NCBI RefSeq assembly: GCF_002553505.1
Contig: NZ_PDCP01000030.1
Location: forward strand, 1 to 64,000
DNA: 64,000 nucleotides
Origin: Mycolicibacterium agri
GTDB taxonomy: Bacteria; Actinomycetota; Actinomycetes; Mycobacteriales; Mycobacteriaceae
Direction of reading: 5' to 3'
Of this stretch, positions 31,698 to 40,456 are shown piece after piece. The translations under genes and the position numbers were made by a program. Within the stretch, counting starts at the first letter, position 1, and each line of letters opens with the position of its first letter. The notes under the pieces are model-generated. The model made no database searches. It was not told where the DNA came from and saw only the letters and a program-made list of their open reading frames with translations.

Positions 31698-32873
31698 GTG
31701 GGCAAGAATCAATTCGAGGTGTGGGATGCCGACAACCACATGTACGAGACCATCGACGCCTACACCCGCTATCTGCCTGACAAGTACTCGGAGGCGTTGA
31801 AATTCGTCGACGTCAACGGCCGCAAGAAGTTGCAGATCCTCGGCGTGATCACCGAGTGCATCCCGAATCCGACGTACGAGGTGATCCCCACCCCGGGTGC
31901 CTGGGCCGACTACTACCGCGGCATCAACCCGGACGGCAAAACGCTGCGTGAGCTGGCCGAGCCCATCCGCTGTCCCGACGAATTCCGACGCCCGGATCTG
32001 CGGCTCGCGCTGATGGACCGTCAGGGCGTCGACGGTGCGGTGATGTTCCCCACTACGGCAGGCATGCTCGAGGAGCGGACGAAATCCGACACCGAGCTCA
32101 CTCACGCGGTCACCCACGCCTTCAACCGTTGGCTCCTCGAAGACTGGACGTTTAACTACAAGGACCGCATCTTGACCGTTCCCGCCATATCTCTCAACGA
32201 TCCGGCCCTAGGAGTCAAGGAACTCGAGTGGTGCTTGGAGAACGGCACCAAAACGGTATTGATTCGGCCCGCCCCAGTACCTCGCGAAGACGGCACCTCT
32301 CGCTCACCGGCTCTGCCTGAGTTCGACGACTTCTGGGGTCTGGTCGAATCAGCGGGAATCTCGGTGCAGATGCACAATTCGGACTCTGGTTATGACCGCT
32401 ACGTCGACGACTGGGAGACCCCCTCGGAATTTCAGGGGTTTTCGCTGACGAAGTTGCGCGGCTTCATCTACGAAGAGAGCCGCCACATTTTCGACACGCT
32501 CGCGGCGTTCATCGCGCATGGCGTGTTCGAGCGGTTCCCCGACCTGCGTATCGGTGTGGTCGAGAACGGCGGGTCCTGGGCACAGCGCCTGATGGAGGCC
32601 TTCGACCGCGTGTATCGCAAGAAACCCAGGGATTTCAGCGAGCATCCATGCGAGGTGTTCCGCAGGCATGTGTGGGTCAACCCGTTCCACGAGGAGGACA
32701 TGCCGCATCTGATCGAGGTGCTCGGCGCGGATCGGGTGATGTTCGGTTCGGACTACCCGCATCCCGAAGGTCTCGCCGACCCCGCGGAGTTCGTCAAGGA
32801 ACTCGGGAGTCTACCCGCAGACACCACTGCTCGGGTGATGGGCGGCAATCTCAAGGAGTTGATCGGCGTCTGA
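31698..32873 (+). CDS. Amidohydrolase family 2 metal-dependent hydrolase
   Basis: GTG 31698 follows GAAGGAGCCGACAG; 391 residues. Motifs: VWDADNHMYETIDAYTRYLP (metal entry strand), PAPVPREDG, QMHNSDSGYDRY (metal His), VVENGGSW and MFGSDYPHPEGLADP (metal Asp). The closely related gene at 41186 shares DNHMYET, IPNPT-x-E, WTFNY-x-DRI, RPAPVP, SDSGY and GSD-x-PHPEG. In this ACMSD-like group the reaction may be decarboxylation or C-C hydrolysis of a cyclic beta-keto or hydroxy acid CoA. Its own promoter with both palindromes separates it from the operon that ends at 31553. Confidence 0.83.
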   Translation: MGKNQFEVWDADNHMYETIDAYTRYLPDKYSEALKFVDVNGRKKLQILGVITECIPNPTYEVIPTPGAWADYYRGINPDGKTLRELAEPIRCPDEFRRPDLRLALMDRQGVDGAVMFPTTAGMLEERTKSDTELTHAVTHAFNRWLLEDWTFNYKDRILTVPAISLNDPALGVKELEWCLENGTKTVLIRPAPVPREDGTSRSPALPEFDDFWGLVESAGISVQMHNSDSGYDRYVDDWETPSEFQGFSLTKLRGFIYEESRHIFDTLAAFIAHGVFERFPDLRIGVVENGGSWAQRLMEAFDRVYRKKPRDFSEHPCEVFRRHVWVNPFHEEDMPHLIEVLGADRVMFGSDYPHPEGLADPAEFVKELGSLPADTTARVMGGNLKELIGV

Positions 32874-32893
32874 AACGCCCCGGGCGCCAGCGG

Positions 32894-34444
32894 CTAGCCG
32901 AATCGCCCTCGTAGCTCGTTCTTGAGCACTTTGCCGGTCAGGTTGCGCGGCAACGCCTCGACCAGTTCGAGTCGCTCCGGGGACTTGTGCTTGCTCAACC
33001 CGTTGGCCTGGCAGTGTTCTGCGAGCGCCGTCAGTGTGACTGCCTTGTCGGGCTTCGTGACGACGACCGCGCAAACCCGTTCGCCGGTACGAGGATCCGG
33101 CACGCCGATGACCGCGACGTCGGCCACTGCAGGATGCGTCGCCAAGACGCCTTCGATCTCCAAAGCCGAGATGTTCTCCGCGTTGCGGATGATGGCATCC
33201 TTGATCCGACCGGTCACGACGACATTGCCGTCTGTATCGATGCGCCCTCGGTCCCCGCTGCGGAACCAGCCGTCGGCATCGAACGCGTCAGCGTTCAAAG
33301 CCTCGTCGACGTAGCCGAGAAAGCACTGCGGGCCCTTGAGCCGCAACTCACCCTCCTCGCCCGCGCGGACTTCGAGCTCGGAGTCGTCGACCACTCGCAC
33401 GGAGACCCCTGGCACGGGCCTGCCGACCGTGTGATCGAGCACTTCCGGCGCACTGTCCAGCCCCGGCGAGGTGGCGACCGGGAACTCCGTCAGACCCCAT
33501 GAATTGGCGACGCCGTTCACCGGGAAGATCTCTCGCACTTGCCGTCCCAGCTCGGGAGTGATCGGGGCCCCGCCGCCGACGCAACCACGCAGGTTAGGGA
33601 AGAGCGGTTCGCCGCCGTGTTCGCGCTGGGCGGCCATGAACGCGACGAAGAACGGCGTCGCCGTGCCGAGCAGAGTCGGACGGTGCGAGGCAATGGCCAG
33701 GGGGCCGGACACCGGGTCGAACGCGTCGAACAACACCAGACGCATGCCGGTCAACAGACCGGCGGCCAGCATCGCTGCACCGCCGATGTGGGACACCGGG
33801 AACGGAATCGGGTTGACGTCACTGCTGCAGACCCCCACCATTCCGATGACCCCGGCCGAACCGGCTATCACCGACCGGTCACAGTGCCGCACCCCCTTGG
33901 GCGCAGCGGTGGTGCCCGAGGAGTAGTAGACCCATCGGGGCAGACAATCCGAAGTCGGCGGCGCCGGCAGCGAACTCGGGTCGCCGTAGGGCAGCCGCAG
34001 TCCCTCGTCCGCAGGGGCCGCATGATCGACGACCACAACCGTTATCGACCGCCCGGCGGCCAATTCGTCTGCGAGGGCGACGTGGTCGAACCCGCGCCAC
34101 ACTCCCGGCACGATGAAGAATTCAGTGCCGAGTTGCGTTGTCACGAACCGGACTTCGCTTTCGCGCCAGATGGGAAGTATGGGGTTCTGGACGGCGCCGA
34201 GGCGGGTCAATGCCACCATCACGACCATCGTCTCCAGCGTGGTCGGCAATTGCCACGACACCACCGCGCCTTCTCTGACGCCGTACTCGGCTAGCCGCGC
34301 TGCTGTTCGCTGCGCTTCGTCGCGCAACTGCGCACAGGTCAGGTTGCGGCCGAAGTCGTCGCAGAGCACCACCCGGTCGGGATGGCCCCGGGCTGCCGCG
34401 TCGACGAGGGCCCAGTAGGTCTCCGCAGGCACGTCTGCACTCAC
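32894..34444 (-). CDS. AMP-dependent acyl-CoA synthetase
   Basis: The 516-residue ligase starts at ATG 34444, overlapping the FadE stop by 4 bp. Motifs: VYYSSGTTAAPKGVRHCD, NSWGLTEFPVATS, RSGDRGRIDTDGNVVVTGRIKDAIIRNAENISALEIEG and PRNLTGKVLKNELRG with the catalytic Lys. N-terminal RVVLCDDFGRNLTCAQLRDEA resembles cyclohexanecarboxylate-CoA ligase-type enzymes. It is the last gene of the minus-strand operon from 37810 (amidohydrolase, two FadE, ligase). Confidence 0.87.
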   Translation of the reverse strand: MSADVPAETYWALVDAAARGHPDRVVLCDDFGRNLTCAQLRDEAQRTAARLAEYGVREGAVVSWQLPTTLETMVVMVALTRLGAVQNPILPIWRESEVRFVTTQLGTEFFIVPGVWRGFDHVALADELAAGRSITVVVVDHAAPADEGLRLPYGDPSSLPAPPTSDCLPRWVYYSSGTTAAPKGVRHCDRSVIAGSAGVIGMVGVCSSDVNPIPFPVSHIGGAAMLAAGLLTGMRLVLFDAFDPVSGPLAIASHRPTLLGTATPFFVAFMAAQREHGGEPLFPNLRGCVGGGAPITPELGRQVREIFPVNGVANSWGLTEFPVATSPGLDSAPEVLDHTVGRPVPGVSVRVVDDSELEVRAGEEGELRLKGPQCFLGYVDEALNADAFDADGWFRSGDRGRIDTDGNVVVTGRIKDAIIRNAENISALEIEGVLATHPAVADVAVIGVPDPRTGERVCAVVVTKPDKAVTLTALAEHCQANGLSKHKSPERLELVEALPRNLTGKVLKNELRGRFG

Positions 34445-35643
34445 TCGGTCGGCAGCAGCATCCGGCGCTTGGCGAGAATGTTGCGCATCATCTCAGAGCT
34501 TCCTCCGGACACGGTGTAGGCGCGGGACCACAGCCAGGAGTCCCGCAGCCGCTCCTTGGCCTGCTGGACCGACGAGTCGGCCGGTTCGACCGTCTCCGCG
34601 GAAGCTACCAGATCTGCGGCGTAGGCCGAGACACGATGGTAGGTCTCTGCGAAACTCAGCTTGGCGATCGAACCGTCACCCGGCTCCTGCACTCCCGAGA
34701 TCAGCCGTTCGACGTGATCGTCGATGAATGCTTTGGCGACCTCCACTTCGACCGCCAGTTCGGCGATGGCCTGACGGATGTCGTCGTGAGCAAGGGATGG
34801 CACGCCGTCAGTGAGCGTATTGCGGGCGACCGTCACCAAGTCGTCGATCAGCAGTTCCAGCAGGATGACGTTGCCGCCGATCCCGAAGCGTTCAAAGTCG
34901 AGACCGGCCATGATGATTGACCAGCCCTGGCCGACCGCGCCGATGAGGCTATCCTCGGTGACCGCGACACCGGTCATGAACACCTCGTTGATCTCGATCG
35001 CATCACCGATGGTGCGGATCGGACGCACCTCCACGCCGGGCGCCGACAAGGGCACGACGAAGACCGAAAGGCCGTGGTGACGCGACGACGCCGGGTCTGT
35101 CCTCACGAGCGCGAGCCCCATATCCGCCCAGTGTCCGTCGGTGATCCACGTCTTCTGGCCGTCGATGATCCAGGTGCCGTCGTCCTGGCGTACGGCGCGG
35201 CTGCGTACAGCCGCGATGTCGCTGCCGGCGTCGGGCTCGCTCAGCAGTTGACACCACACGTGTTCACTACGTCGGATGGGCGGCAACAGCGCACGCTTCT
35301 GCTGCTCGGTTCCGAAGTGCAGCAACACATGTGCTGCGAGATTGACCTGGTCGATCGGCCGCGGTGCACGCGCGCGCAGGATCTCTTCGCTGACGATGCG
35401 GTCGTAGAGCAGATGATGATCAGCGCGCCCACCGTATTCGACAGGCCAATCCGCGCCGACGAAGCCGGCGTTGAATAGTCCGGCGAACCACGTGCGCAGT
35501 TGAGCTTCCTGCGACGCGTCCCCCGGTGCCCGATGGCCTTCGCGCGCTTGGAAAGGCGGCGCGAACTCGGCGATGTGCGCCCTGACCCGCGACCTGAAGG
35601 CGTCGAGTTGTTCTGCGCTCGGCCGACTTCCGAAGTTGTTCAC
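34441..35643 (-). CDS. Acyl-CoA dehydrogenase, long subunit
   Basis: Start GTG 35643 overlaps the short FadE stop (GTGA). The protein has 400 residues: WPVEYGGRADHHLLYDRIVSEE, CQLLSEPDAGSDIAAVRSRAVRQDDGTWIIDGQKTWITDG, and a C-terminal YTVSGGSSEMMRNILAKRRM. The usual catalytic Glu position is Ser (V-S-G-G). The gene upstream encodes a shorter FadE, so the two probably form an alpha2-beta2 dehydrogenase. The longer open frame upstream of GTG is shadow of the neighbouring gene. Confidence 0.87.
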   Translation of the reverse strand: MNNFGSRPSAEQLDAFRSRVRAHIAEFAPPFQAREGHRAPGDASQEAQLRTWFAGLFNAGFVGADWPVEYGGRADHHLLYDRIVSEEILRARAPRPIDQVNLAAHVLLHFGTEQQKRALLPPIRRSEHVWCQLLSEPDAGSDIAAVRSRAVRQDDGTWIIDGQKTWITDGHWADMGLALVRTDPASSRHHGLSVFVVPLSAPGVEVRPIRTIGDAIEINEVFMTGVAVTEDSLIGAVGQGWSIIMAGLDFERFGIGGNVILLELLIDDLVTVARNTLTDGVPSLAHDDIRQAIAELAVEVEVAKAFIDDHVERLISGVQEPGDGSIAKLSFAETYHRVSAYAADLVASAETVEPADSSVQQAKERLRDSWLWSRAYTVSGGSSEMMRNILAKRRMLLPTE

Positions 35644-36605
35644 CAGCCACACACCTTCGCCAGGTGGGTGCGACTCGACCGGGCAGTGCCGAAGAGGTGA
35701 CTGTTGGCGAACACCCGGCGCAACTCGTGGTGCAACGGGTACTCCCAGGTGAAGCCGATCCCGCCGGAAAGTTGCATGCACTCGTCGACGGCGGCTACGC
35801 CCTTCTGGGCAACGAAGGCGTGCGCCGTCGCCGCCAATGCGGGCGCCTGGTCGCTGCCAGCGGCAACGGCCCGGGCGGCTTTCATGACGATGGCTCGAGC
35901 CTTCACTTCGAAGACGAGCAGGTCCACCAAACGATGCTGAACCGCCTGGAAGCTCGCAATCGGTGCGCCAAATGCTCTGCGCTCCTTGAGATATTCCGTC
36001 AGACGGGACAGTGTCATGGACACCGCGCCGAGCGAGTCGGCGGTGACCAGCAGCCGAGCCATGTCCGCCAGCTGGGCGGATCTTTCGGGTGCTCCGATGG
36101 TCACACCCCCTACGTCGCGAATGTCGAAACGCCACACCGGCCTGGTGACGTCGAGCAGATCGTCGTCAAACCAACGCTTTCCGACTGCGGCAGCCTCGAT
36201 CAAACGAATGCCGGTGTCACTCAACATGATCAAGATGTCGATCTCGTCTCCGCGAGGAACCCGGGCGGCGCCTCCGATGACGACACCCGCTGTGGCGGCT
36301 CCACTGAGCAGATCGGGCAGCCATCGATGTGCCTCCCCATCGGATGCGGACGCGACCGCGGCGGCCGCCACGGCTGTGCCCAACCAGGCCGAACGATCCA
36401 GGGCGCGGCCGAGTTCCTCGGCCACCACGCACGCCTCGACGGGGCGCCAACCCGCGCCACCCGCCGACTCGTCGACGAGCAGCCCCGTCCAATCCATCGC
36501 CGCAAGGTCCTCGACGGATTCTTTCTCTCCCCGCTCAGCGAGGAAACCACGTGCCGAAGCCCGCAGTAGTTCGAGGTCGACGACGGGTGAGTCCTCGCCG
36601 GTCAT
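35640..36605 (-). CDS. Acyl-CoA dehydrogenase, short subunit
   Basis: The most likely start is ATG 36605 (MTGEDSPVVDLELLRASARG), 321 residues. A TTG at 36617, coupled by TTGA to the upstream stop, is an alternative that adds 4 residues. No clear ribosome site is seen for either. The C-terminal FAD domain shows LKERRAFGAPIASFQAVQHRL and MQLSGGIGFTWEYPLHHELRRVFANS. The middle domain is short and the substrate-base Glu is not evident. It is paired with the long FadE downstream by a GTGA overlap. Confidence 0.84.
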   Translation of the reverse strand: MTGEDSPVVDLELLRASARGFLAERGEKESVEDLAAMDWTGLLVDESAGGAGWRPVEACVVAEELGRALDRSAWLGTAVAAAAVASASDGEAHRWLPDLLSGAATAGVVIGGAARVPRGDEIDILIMLSDTGIRLIEAAAVGKRWFDDDLLDVTRPVWRFDIRDVGGVTIGAPERSAQLADMARLLVTADSLGAVSMTLSRLTEYLKERRAFGAPIASFQAVQHRLVDLLVFEVKARAIVMKAARAVAAGSDQAPALAATAHAFVAQKGVAAVDECMQLSGGIGFTWEYPLHHELRRVFANSHLFGTARSSRTHLAKVCGW

Positions 36606-36613
36606 TTCAGGGT

Positions 36614-37810
36614 TCAACGCGGGCCGAGCAGTTGATCGGCGTTGTCGCGCATGATGCGCCGCTTGGTGGCGTCATCAAGTGGGTCGAGCAGCTTGACGAA
36701 GTCTGCCGGTTCGGCCAGTCCCTCGGCGTGCGGATAGTCCGAGCCCATGAGCAGGCATTCGTCATAGCCCAGTCGCGCGACGATCGCGGGGATGTCGTCC
36801 TCTGGATAGGGCACGACGCCGACGTGTCTCTTGAAGATCTCGGATGGTCGTTCCGTAAGCTTGCCGCCGATCCACGGCCCGTTGCGGCCCATGCCGCGGC
36901 TCTTGTCCATGTGCACGACGAACTGCGGCACCCATTCGGCGCCGTGCTCGGCGACGAGGACGTTCAACCCTGGGAACCGGCCGAACAGGTTGTCGAAGAT
37001 CAGCGCCGAGAGGGTGTCCTCGATCGGACGCTGTCCGTAGACGTTCATCCATTGCCAGGCCGACATGTGCCACGCGGCGGGGTCGGGATTGTGCCCCCAC
37101 GCCGGGGATATGGCGTCGAAGTACCAGAACGGCTGAATGTGGAAGACCAGTGTGCAGCCGGCCTCCTCCAGTCGTGCATAGATCGGATCGAAATAGGGAT
37201 CACCCGGAGACCGCCCGTAGGCGGGGCCGGTGGGCAGTAACACCATGCGTGCGCCCTGTTCGATGATCGCCTCTGTCTCGGTGATGGAAGACTCGAGGTC
37301 TCGCAGTGACAATAGGGCGGTGGCATAGATCCTGTCTTGATAGTTGAAGCCCCACGTCTCGTCGAACCAACGGTTGAAGGACCGCAGATTTGCATACAGC
37401 GCCGTGGTGTCGTCGACGTAGTGCTCGGCGGCCAGTGCCATCCCCGCGGGGAAGATCACGGCGCGTTCGACACCCTGGTGCTCCATCACCCGAAGGCGCG
37501 GCTCGCGTTCCAGCCATTCCGGCTGCATGGGCGCAGGCTCGTAACTCTCGTTGGGATTGCCCGAGCCCATCTGCTTGAGCATTTCCTTGAGAGAGCCTGG
37601 GCGGTAGGCGAGATCGAAGCCGAGGCCCGCTTCACTGTTGAACGTTGCAATGCGATGGCCCGCGAGAATGACCTCCTTGCCGTCTGCGGATCGCACCGGA
37701 CTGATCGCGCGGTCGTGGAATTCTTTAGGGAGGTAGCGGGTAAACGCGTCGCGCGTTTCGTAGCAATGCGTATCGCAGTCGAAGATTCCGTAGTCGAGTT
37801 TTACCGCCAC
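36614..37810 (-). CDS. Amidohydrolase family 2 metal-dependent hydrolase
   Basis: GTG 37810 follows GAAGGAGTCGCGCG; 398 residues. N-terminal GIFDCDTHCYETRDAFTRYLP is the metal entry strand, with VFHIQPFWYFD (metal His), VLVAEHGAEWVP, and LLMGSDYPHAEGLAEP (metal Asp). It shares the DAFTRYLP and GSDYPHAEGL pattern with 31698 and 41186 but has its own insertions (GHNPDPAAWHMSAWQWMNVYG). It leads the operon that includes a FadE pair and a ligase and is controlled by the divergent promoter containing a perfect A-type palindrome. Confidence 0.83.
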   Translation of the reverse strand: MAVKLDYGIFDCDTHCYETRDAFTRYLPKEFHDRAISPVRSADGKEVILAGHRIATFNSEAGLGFDLAYRPGSLKEMLKQMGSGNPNESYEPAPMQPEWLEREPRLRVMEHQGVERAVIFPAGMALAAEHYVDDTTALYANLRSFNRWFDETWGFNYQDRIYATALLSLRDLESSITETEAIIEQGARMVLLPTGPAYGRSPGDPYFDPIYARLEEAGCTLVFHIQPFWYFDAISPAWGHNPDPAAWHMSAWQWMNVYGQRPIEDTLSALIFDNLFGRFPGLNVLVAEHGAEWVPQFVVHMDKSRGMGRNGPWIGGKLTERPSEIFKRHVGVVPYPEDDIPAIVARLGYDECLLMGSDYPHAEGLAEPADFVKLLDPLDDATKRRIMRDNADQLLGPR

Positions 37811-37828
37811 CGCGCGACTCCTTCGGGT

Positions 37829-37844
37829 GAGAATAGATATTCTC
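37829..37844. promoter_or_regulatory. A-type operator, perfect, in divergent promoter
   Basis: GAGAATAGATATTCTC is a near-perfect palindrome with 7-bp arms. TATCCT at 37863-37868 fits a -10 box for the FadE at 37930, spaced 18 bp from the operator. The operator also lies 19 bp upstream of the minus-strand amidohydrolase start. Confidence 0.7.
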
Positions 37845-37929
37845 CTTTTTCAGAAAAGATACTATCCTCAGGCGGGAATGCCTATCCCGGACCGGGCGCC
37901 GCGCTCGCGATCCCGCTGTGGAGGACGAC

Positions 37930-39045
37930 ATGACCGCCAACACTGAAACCGACGCGCTCCGGCGCGCGGTGCGGGACTACCTGGCGGCCGTGTCCCCCAG
38001 CGAGCGGGTGCGCGAGCTGATGGCCACGGAGGCCGGGTACGACCAGGCGATGTGGCGACAATTGGCGCGCGAGCTGGGCCTGCACGGGATTGCCGTACCC
38101 GAGGAGTTCGGCGGGGCCGGCGCGACGTTGACCGAACTCACGGTCGTCTTCGAAGAAATGGGCGCCGCGTTGTTGTGCGCGCCGTTCTTCTCCACCGTCG
38201 CTTTGGCCGGCCACGCGATCCTGTGCAGCGGTGACCGATCCGCGATGGAGGACTACCTGCCGCCGATCGTCGACGGCTCGATGACTGCAACGCTCATCCT
38301 CAACGGCCGCCTCGACGCTTGGGATCCGCAGGCCGTCACACTGGCCGCGCACGGTGGCGCTGGGGGTTATCGAATCCAGGGCGAGGCCGAATACGTGCTT
38401 GATGGTCACAGCGCCGATGTCATTCTGCTCGCGGCGAATACGAACGCGGGCACATCATTGTTCGCCGTCGCTGCCGACGCGTCGGGGCTGTCCCGTCAGC
38501 CGCTGGCCACTCTCGACCGCACCCGCAAGACGGCTCGCCTGCGCTTCGACGACGTGCCCGCGCGCCTGATCGGCACGGACGGCGAAGCGGCGCCGGGACT
38601 GGCCCGCACGTGCGACCTGGCGATCGTTGCGCTGGCTGCCGAACAGGTCGGCGCGGCGCAACGCTGCCTCGACATGGCGGTCCGGTACGCCAGGGAGCGA
38701 ATCCAGTTCGGACGGGTCATCGGCAGCTTTCAAGCCGTCAAGCACCGGTGCGCAGACATGCTCGTCCTCGTTGAGGGTGCCCGATCGGCCGCGGTGCACG
38801 CGGCGCAATCCGCCGATGGCGACGATCTCCCATCTGCGGCCGCCGTCGCAAAGATGGCGTGTTCAGAGGCGTTTCTCCAGGTCGCGCTCGACAACATGCG
38901 TATCCACGGCGGTATCGGTTTCACCTGGGAACACGACGCGCACCTCTACGTCCGACGGGCGAAGGCGACCCAACTGATCTTCGGCACCCCGGATCGTCAC
39001 GCGCAACGTCTCGCGGGCCTTGTCACTGCTGAAAGGACGTCATGA
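37930..39045 (+). CDS. Acyl-CoA dehydrogenase, medium-length subunit
   Basis: ATG 37930 follows GGAGGACGAC; 371 residues (a GTG at 37918 would add 4). Motifs: LARELGLHGIAVPEEFGGAGATL, RARERIQFGRVIGSFQAVKHRCADML-like block (here VRYARERIQFGRVIGSFQAVKHR) and MRIHGGIGFTWEHDAHLYVRRAKATQLIFG. The middle domain is reduced like in beta-type FadE proteins. It is translationally coupled (ATGA) to the luciferase-like oxidoreductase at 39042. Its partner may be another FadE of the window. Confidence 0.86.
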   Translation: MTANTETDALRRAVRDYLAAVSPSERVRELMATEAGYDQAMWRQLARELGLHGIAVPEEFGGAGATLTELTVVFEEMGAALLCAPFFSTVALAGHAILCSGDRSAMEDYLPPIVDGSMTATLILNGRLDAWDPQAVTLAAHGGAGGYRIQGEAEYVLDGHSADVILLAANTNAGTSLFAVAADASGLSRQPLATLDRTRKTARLRFDDVPARLIGTDGEAAPGLARTCDLAIVALAAEQVGAAQRCLDMAVRYARERIQFGRVIGSFQAVKHRCADMLVLVEGARSAAVHAAQSADGDDLPSAAAVAKMACSEAFLQVALDNMRIHGGIGFTWEHDAHLYVRRAKATQLIFGTPDRHAQRLAGLVTAERTS

Positions 39046-39944
39046 CCGTCTCGTTTTCACTCGAACTGCCCACCCACCGGGTGGACTCCGCATCCGAATT
39101 CGTCACCTCACAAGCGATCTCCGAAATCGCTCGTGCCGGCGAAGACAGCGGATTCGCCGCGGTACACGTCACCGACCACCCGGCGCCGGACGCGAAGTGG
39201 CTCGACCACGGTGGACACCACGCGCTCGACCCGTTCGTGGCGCTGTCGTTCGCGGCGGCGGCCACCACGAAGGCGAAGCTGCTGACCAACGTCTACATCG
39301 CCGCTTATCGGAATCCATTCCTTGGTGCGAAGTCGATACAGAGCCTCGACGTCCTCTCCGGTGGACGGCTCATCCTCGGAACCGCAGCAGGGTATCTGAA
39401 ACCGGAATTCCGGGCATTGGGAGTCGATTTCGATAACCGCGGCGTGCTGCTTGACGAGGCGCTCGACGTACTCGACAAAGTGCTGCTCGGCGACGATGTG
39501 AGTTGGCAGGGCACCACGTTCTCCGCAAGGGGTGTGCGGCTTCGTCCGGTACCCGCCACGCCACCGCCGGTGTGGATCGGCGGCAACAGCAAGACCGCGG
39601 TCCGGCGGGCGGTCACCCGCGGACAAGGATGGGCACCGTTCAACACCTTCGGCTATGCGACCGCCTCACGAACCGCCGAGATCTCGACGGTGGAGGAACT
39701 CGACGCGGCAATCACCTGGGCCAGGAAATACGCGTCCGAGATCGGTCGCACAGAACCACTCGACATCTGCTTCTCGGCGGGCAACCTTCTCGACGACAGC
39801 AAGTCGACCGACGAACGGCACGCGATCATCGCGAAACTGGAAGCCATGGGCGTGACGTGGCTGACCATCGCCCCGTCGGGGTTCTCTCGCGAAGAGGTCA
39901 TCGATGAGGCCAGGGCATTCGGGAAGGAGTTCATCAGGACCTGA
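39042..39944 (+). CDS. F420-dependent luciferase-like (LLM) oxidoreductase
   Basis: The 300 residues start MTVSFSLELPTHRVDSASEF and match the luciferase-like TIM barrel: GFAAVHVTDHPAPDAKWLDHGGHHALDPFVALSFAAAAT, QSLDVLSGGRLILGTAAGYLKPEF and PPPVWIGGNSKTAVRRAVTRG. F420 is the probable cofactor in this genus. Coupling to the FadE upstream suggests it acts on the same CoA ester or on an enone/keto intermediate. It ends one base from the convergent NTF2-like gene. Confidence 0.85.
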   Translation: MTVSFSLELPTHRVDSASEFVTSQAISEIARAGEDSGFAAVHVTDHPAPDAKWLDHGGHHALDPFVALSFAAAATTKAKLLTNVYIAAYRNPFLGAKSIQSLDVLSGGRLILGTAAGYLKPEFRALGVDFDNRGVLLDEALDVLDKVLLGDDVSWQGTTFSARGVRLRPVPATPPPVWIGGNSKTAVRRAVTRGQGWAPFNTFGYATASRTAEISTVEELDAAITWARKYASEIGRTEPLDICFSAGNLLDDSKSTDERHAIIAKLEAMGVTWLTIAPSGFSREEVIDEARAFGKEFIRT

Positions 39945-39945
39945 A

Positions 39946-40383
39946 TCAGGTCATCAGGCTCTCGACCGAGAATCCATCGACACGGACACGCCGGTGCGCG
40001 AAAAGCCATCGTCCGTCGACAGGTATCAGCACATCGCGATAGCGGCCCCAATGGTCCAGTCCGATATCGGTGTACACGCCGAAATAGCTACTGACTTCGG
40101 CCCGGTCGCGAGTCACCGCCTCGAACCGGATGCTCGAGACGTGGTGGCGCACGTGAGTCGGCGCCTGCTGCGGCGAACCTGGTTCCCTGGCCAGTGCCGC
40201 ACGGAGTCCCTGTTCGATAGCCGCGGGGCCTTTGAGCGGTTCGGGTCCTCCTGAGAACTCGAGCACGCCGTCGGGGCCAAAGCACGCACCGACACCCCGA
40301 AGATCGAACCGGTCGGTGGCCGCCGTGTAGTCGGCCAGCGTCTGTCGCACTGACTCCCGGGCCTCGAGTTCCCAGATATCCAC
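39946..40383 (-). CDS. SnoaL/NTF2-like small protein
   Basis: The GTG at 40383 follows GGGAGACGA; 145 residues. The sequence LEARESVRQTLADYTAATDRFDLRGVGACFGPDGVLEFSG is typical of SnoaL-like domains of the NTF2 fold, followed by HHVSSIRFEAVTRDRAEVSSYFGVY. These domains act as isomerases, hydratases or cyclases, or simply bind ligands. It is divergent from the isochorismatase-like gene at 40457 with A-type and 7-bp hairpin palindromes between them. The function is unknown. Confidence 0.8.
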   Translation of the reverse strand: MDIWELEARESVRQTLADYTAATDRFDLRGVGACFGPDGVLEFSGGPEPLKGPAAIEQGLRAALAREPGSPQQAPTHVRHHVSSIRFEAVTRDRAEVSSYFGVYTDIGLDHWGRYRDVLIPVDGRWLFAHRRVRVDGFSVESLMT

Positions 40384-40434
40384 TCGTCTCCCGTCTGGCT
40401 TGAAGTATGGCTTATGTATGGAAACCACGTTCTG

Positions 40435-40452
40435 ACACACGATAACGTGTGT
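40435..40452. promoter_or_regulatory. Perfect 7-bp inverted repeat overlapping the A-type operator
   Basis: ACACACG (40435-40441) and CGTGTGT (40446-40452) flank a 4-nt spacer. The element overlaps the -10 and the A-type site of the next gene and could be a second operator. Confidence 0.4.
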
Positions 40453-40456
40453 TCTC
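40441..40456. promoter_or_regulatory. A-type operator ending at the isochorismatase-like ATG
   Basis: GATAACGTGTGTTCTC differs from the consensus at one base and from the site at 63686-63701 (read on the minus strand) at one of 16 positions. It contains TAACGT, a -10-like hexamer 8 nt before the ATG at 40457, so the mRNA may be leaderless. Confidence 0.6.
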